Assembly (NCBI GenBank): GCA_025093985.1
Contig: JACAAK010000042.1
Location: 1 to 24,926, forward strand
Length of the DNA: 24,926 nt
Direction: 5' to 3'
DNA from: Calvatia gigantea
Lineage: Eukaryota > Basidiomycota > Agaricomycetes > Agaricales > Lycoperdaceae
The position numbers and the translations under genes are program-made. A model generated the notes under the pieces. It searched no databases. It was not told the DNA's origin and saw nothing but the letters and a program-made list of their open reading frames with translations. The first letter of the stretch is position 1, and every line of letters starts with the position of its first letter. Shown here one piece after another: positions 21,621 through 24,926 of this stretch.

Positions 21621-23420
21621 ATGACAACAATATTTGTAAATATGTTAGCTTTTGCTACATTATTATCTAGTGTATTCTCTATTACATCCAAAAATCCTGT
21701 AATTTCAGTAATCTTCTTAATTTCTACTTTCGTATCTGGTGCAGGATATTTAATTCTAATAGGAATAAATTTTGTAGGAATATCCTACATTATAGTTTAT
21801 GTTGGAGCTATAGCAGTTTTATTCTTATTCGTTATTATGATGATTAATATTAAATTAACAGATATTTTAGAAACAGGTAGCCAATATACTAAAAATTTAC
21901 CTTTAGCTATAGCAATAGGTTCTTTATTTATTTTTATAATTTTTAGTATTATACCATTTAACTTTAATAATGTACCAGCTATATCTATATTCTTAGATAA
22001 AATAACTTATTTAAATACTTTATTATCTGGTACAAGTAATGACTTGGCTAATAATTGGTCTAATGTAGTATCTATTGATTTAATCAATTCTATTATAACT
22101 AATAACCATTTATCAGCTGCAGCTACTATTTTTACAAGTCAAAGTAGTGATGTAATTATTACAGACTTCCAACAAATAGAATCATTAGGTTACAGTTTAT
22201 ATACTTATGGGGCTGTATTATTAATTACTTTAAGTGTAATATTACTATTAGCTATGTTTGCTACAATAGTAATTTCTAAAATTAATAATACTGAAGAAAA
22301 TGCACATTTATCTAGCAATAGTATAAATGTAATAAGAAACTGCTCCCCCACTATATCTAATACTAAGCCTAGATTTAGCTATAGCAGACAAGCCTTGGCT
22401 ATTTCTAGCCTTTTATTTATTTTTGTTTTGCTTTCATTTAGTTCTAATAAATTTGATTTATTGTACATTTTTAAAGAATTTAATTTTTGGCTAAAATTAT
22501 GCTTTATTTTATTCCTTTTTTTTACTAACGTTATTTTAATGTTTCAAGATTATTATTACTATGAAAATGTTAATAATAAATACTTGGAAGCTGGAATATC
22601 TAATAAACTTAAGGAAATTGTTTTAACTGGTGGAGCAGGATTAGGACTTCTTTCTTCTTATTATACTGTTAAAAATGAGTGGATTAAAAATAATCTTGAC
22701 CTTAAAAAATCACCAGATATAATCAAAGATGAACAGGTATTAGCTGAATCAATTGATGAAGATAAAAAAGTTAGAAATACTTTAATAATTGTATTAGATA
22801 ATACAGATTTTAAAAAATTAGCTTCTGAAAATATGAAAACTGCTTTTATGAATACTAAATCTTTGTTAGATGAACATATCGAAAAAACTGAAGCTTTAAA
22901 GCAAAAAACTATTAGTGATACTTTCGAAAAAAGTGAAATAATAAAATTGGCTGAAGAAGTTAAAAACAGTGGTTTTAAGGTAGGTAGAGAAATTGAGACT
23001 TTAAATGAAACTTTAAACGGTTTATTTAATTCTGGAGAAATAAATAAACCACAAGATCCTCAAGTTAAAATTGAAGACTCTAGTTCTAATTCTACAATAG
23101 ATATTGATAAACCTAAAAAGTCTAGTATTTTAGATTTAGATTTTGAATGGTTTGAAAGTCTAGGTGGTATACAAAAATTAGCAGTTTCCTTATTATTACT
23201 GAATTCTGTTTTATTTTCTTGTTTATTGAATATAATCTTTATATTTTACGGTAATATTTTAATAAATAAGTTTAATCTAGAAGTAAGGTACCCTAAATTA
23301 GCAAAAATAATCCAATTAAGACAATTGTATACTAAATATTATTTAATACTTAATTGTCTTTTAATTTTAAGTATAATTATAGCCCAAGTAGTGTTTAGTA
23401 TAGCTATATTATTATTATAA
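21621..23420 (+). CDS. nad6: NADH dehydrogenase subunit 6 fused to an unknown membrane domain
   Basis: One open frame of 599 codons. Residues 1-220 are ND6, a membrane subunit of complex I: SKNPVISVIFLISTF, then GISYIIVYVGAIAVLFLFVIMM (the conserved third helix) and the usual last helix LYTYGAVLLITLSVILLLAMF ending IVISK, where fungal ND6 normally stops. From about 221 to 260 the sequence is read from spacer-like DNA, with a CCCCC run at 22345-22349 and AAGCCTAG/CAAGCC words. Residues 260-599 are another protein: membrane spans at about 262-275 and 289-308, a charged helical region likely coiled coil (about 395-470), an acidic linker, then spans at about 517-545 and 573-599 around GNILINKFNLEVRYPKLAK. 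The tail's function is unknown. Either a tail processed off ND6 or a read-through product is possible. Confidence 0.9.
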   Translation: MTTIFVNMLAFATLLSSVFSITSKNPVISVIFLISTFVSGAGYLILIGINFVGISYIIVYVGAIAVLFLFVIMMINIKLTDILETGSQYTKNLPLAIAIGSLFIFIIFSIIPFNFNNVPAISIFLDKITYLNTLLSGTSNDLANNWSNVVSIDLINSIITNNHLSAAATIFTSQSSDVIITDFQQIESLGYSLYTYGAVLLITLSVILLLAMFATIVISKINNTEENAHLSSNSINVIRNCSPTISNTKPRFSYSRQALAISSLLFIFVLLSFSSNKFDLLYIFKEFNFWLKLCFILFLFFTNVILMFQDYYYYENVNNKYLEAGISNKLKEIVLTGGAGLGLLSSYYTVKNEWIKNNLDLKKSPDIIKDEQVLAESIDEDKKVRNTLIIVLDNTDFKKLASENMKTAFMNTKSLLDEHIEKTEALKQKTISDTFEKSEIIKLAEEVKNSGFKVGREIETLNETLNGLFNSGEINKPQDPQVKIEDSSSNSTIDIDKPKKSSILDLDFEWFESLGGIQKLAVSLLLLNSVLFSCLLNIIFIFYGNILINKFNLEVRYPKLAKIIQLRQLYTKYYLILNCLLILSIIIAQVVFSIAILLL

Positions 23421-23574
23421 TATGTTATAGGATAAGCTAGCCTAGGCTTTACTTTGTCTTTGTTGATTCATTAACAGCTGCTAGTCCAGATTTTATCTGC
23501 TGCAGCTACTAATAAAATAGAAATTATATTCCTTTAATAGGAATAGTTGGATTTTTATTTAAATGACCCCCATC

Positions 23575-23623
23575 ATAAAATATGAACTGGTTTGCTTATA
23601 CCTTCACTAAGTTCATATTTTAT
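23575..23623 (+). other. 14-bp stem-loop upstream of cox3
   Basis: ATAAAATATGAACT (23575-23588) pairs perfectly with AGTTCATATTTTAT (23610-23623) across a 21-nt loop. It differs from the GC micro-hairpins in length and composition. It follows a GACCCCCATC run. In RNA it would be a stable hairpin about 320 nt before cox3. A processing signal or a relic are both possible; no known motif is recognised. Confidence 0.75.
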
Positions 23624-23637
23624 ATGCTGCTGCAGCA

Positions 23638-23652
23638 GCTGACATAGTCAGC
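23638..23652. repeat. Micro-hairpin GCTGAC-ATA-GTCAGC
   Basis: Same stem as 2725-2739, with loop ATA instead of AAA. It lies next to a GCTGCTGCAGCAGC palindrome (23626-23639). Confidence 0.85.
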
Positions 23653-23943
23653 TAACGCTAGTCTATATCTGTCGCTACATCAAGGAAAGACCTTTATTAA
23701 AAAACACCTATAAAAGTATCTTATATTAATATAAAAATATAAAGTTTAAAACAAATAAACAATAAAAAATATATTAGTATATACTAAGTAATTCTATATT
23801 GCAGCAGTTTATACGCTGCAGCTTGAGCTGTTATAGCAGTAGCCGCCTTGCAATATTGCAGCCAGGTTGCTAGTATGTTATTTTTCGGCAAGCCTAAAGG
23901 TTGAAAATAGAATGTTAAGGCTAATATTTAAACAAAATAGAAA

Positions 23944-24759
23944 ATGTTACAAAATAATACAATTAATAAATTTCAACATTTTCCTTTTCATTTAGTAGAT
24001 CCATCTCCTTGGCCAATATTAACTAGTTTCTCATTATTAAATTTAACAATAGGTGCAGTTACTTATATGCACGGTTATCCATATGGTGGATATATTTTAA
24101 CTTCAGGGTTTATATTAACACTATTTGGAATGATATTATGGTTTAGAGATGTAGTTATAGAAGGAACTTATTTAGGACACCATACAAAAGAAGTAAAAAA
24201 CGGATTAATGTTTGGTATAGTATTATTTATCGTTAGTGAAGTATTTGCTTTCTTATCTATATTCTGGGCTTTCTTCCATTCTAGTTTATCTCCTGCTATA
24301 GAAATAGGAGGTTCTTGGCCTCCAGTAGGTATAACACCATTAGATCCTTTTGCTATACCATTATTAAATACATTCTTATTATTAAGTAGTGGTGCTTTCA
24401 TTACATATGGACACCATGCTCTAATAGCTGGAAATAGAAAAGGAACTATAGATGGAGTAATCTTTACAATAATTTTAGCTATAGTATTCACTGCTTTACA
24501 ATACTATGAATATTCTGAAGCTGGATTTACAATAGCTGATAGTGTTTATGGTTCAGCTTTCTTCTGTAGTACAGGATTACACGGATTACACGTAATAGTA
24601 GGAACAATATTTATTACTGTAGCTTTATCTAGAATTATTAATTACCATAGTACTACAAAACACCACTTTAACTTTGAAGCTAGTATTTTATACTGGCACT
24701 TTGTAGATGTAGTTTGGTTATTCTTATTTGTTGCTGTTTACTTCTGGGGTAACACTTAA
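23944..24759 (+). CDS. cox3: Cytochrome c oxidase subunit 3
   Basis: 271 residues, the normal length for fungal COX3, a seven-helix core subunit of complex IV next to COX1. It opens with QHFPFHLVDPSPWPILTSFSLL and contains WFRDVVIEGTYLGHHT, VSEVFAFLSIFWAFFHSSL, GSWPPVGI, FCSTGLHGLHVIVGTIF and the end HFNFEASILYWHFVDVVWLFLF. No introns and no inserted repeats. Arg is encoded by AGA throughout. The ATG at 23944 follows an AT-rich leader and matches the family start. Confidence 0.97.
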   Translation: MLQNNTINKFQHFPFHLVDPSPWPILTSFSLLNLTIGAVTYMHGYPYGGYILTSGFILTLFGMILWFRDVVIEGTYLGHHTKEVKNGLMFGIVLFIVSEVFAFLSIFWAFFHSSLSPAIEIGGSWPPVGITPLDPFAIPLLNTFLLLSSGAFITYGHHALIAGNRKGTIDGVIFTIILAIVFTALQYYEYSEAGFTIADSVYGSAFFCSTGLHGLHVIVGTIFITVALSRIINYHSTTKHHFNFEASILYWHFVDVVWLFLFVAVYFWGNT

Positions 24760-24926
24760 TTGCTAGCTTACTTTAAAGCAACTAGTAGGTTTTATTTAAC
24801 TATTTTTGTTATTTTTAATTGTTTAGTACTATTTCGCAGAGCCTAACGTAAGCTATTACAGCTAAAAGACTGCTAGTAGCCTAGCGTACGCTAGTGGCTG
24901 CAACTACAACCCCCACTAATTTGCTA
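24760..24926. repeat. Spacer after cox3
   Basis: No gene is visible. It contains TAGCGTACGCTA (24882-24893), a related CCTAACGTAAGCTATT word (24842-24857), and a five-C run at 24910-24914 near the window end. Confidence 0.75.

Larger units (their letters stand above)
23421..23943. repeat. Spacer nad6-cox3
   Basis: No gene is visible in 523 nt. It contains a five-C run (23567-23571), a 14-bp stem-loop (23575-23623), a GCTGAC-ATA-GTCAGC element (23638-23652), GCAGC/GCTGC-rich patches (23800-23870) and an AT-rich leader before cox3. Confidence 0.75.

Noticed and set aside
24168..24491. Minus-strand open frame opposite cox3
   Set aside because: Antisense shadow of the intact cox3 gene; no recognisable protein features.

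Overview
This window is part of a fungal mitochondrial genome. It is AT-rich, every recognisable gene lies on the plus strand, and the genes are core mitochondrial ones: cox1, cox3, nad4, nad6, atp8, rps3 and five tRNAs. All reading frames end in TAA or TAG, which fits the mitochondrial code in which TGA is read as Trp. Cox1 wording such as [14 protein letters not shown] and [14 protein letters not shown], together with a free-standing rps3, resembles Basidiomycota and probably Agaricomycetes. That placement is from memory of the family and has not been searched.

Layout: trnD(GUC), trnR(UCU), rps3, trnC(GCA), trnL(UAA), trnG(UCC), atp8, then a cox1 gene of about 14.4 kb (3833-18282), followed by nad4, a broken ORF, nad6 fused to an unrelated membrane domain, and cox3. 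Cox1 has ten exons (3833-4025, 6618-6630, 8000-8173, 9507-9829, 11354-11364, 12334-12420, 13551-13610, 14864-15258, 16594-16627, 17986-18282). They sum to 1587 nt, or 528 codons plus stop, the normal length. Exons 2 and 5 are only 13 and 11 nt long. Intron 1 is a group II intron with a reverse transcriptase/maturase and a frame-separated HNH domain. Introns 2-9 are group I introns carrying GIY-YIG (2, 8, 9) or LAGLIDADG (3-7) homing endonucleases, most of them read in frame with the upstream exon.

The spacers, and parts of some genes, are filled with short GC-rich palindromes. The main types are TAGGC-AAA-GCCTA, xxxGAC-AAA-GTCxxx with covarying stems, TAGCGTACGCTA, and GTAGC-GAAT-GCTAC, often near runs of five or six C. 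These micro-hairpins also occur inside coding sequence: they interrupt the intron 1 maturase at the exact frame break, add residues to nad4, sit at the break points of a decayed ORF between nad4 and nad6, and occur in rps3, the intron 3 ORF and the intron 8 ribozyme. They look like the main force reshaping this genome, comparable in style to the GC clusters of yeast mtDNA.

The most striking observations are the micro-hairpin family, the nad6 fusion (about 220 residues of ND6 followed by about 380 residues of an unknown membrane/coiled-coil protein), the two microexons, and evidence that intron endonucleases and ribozymes have been shuffled within cox1.
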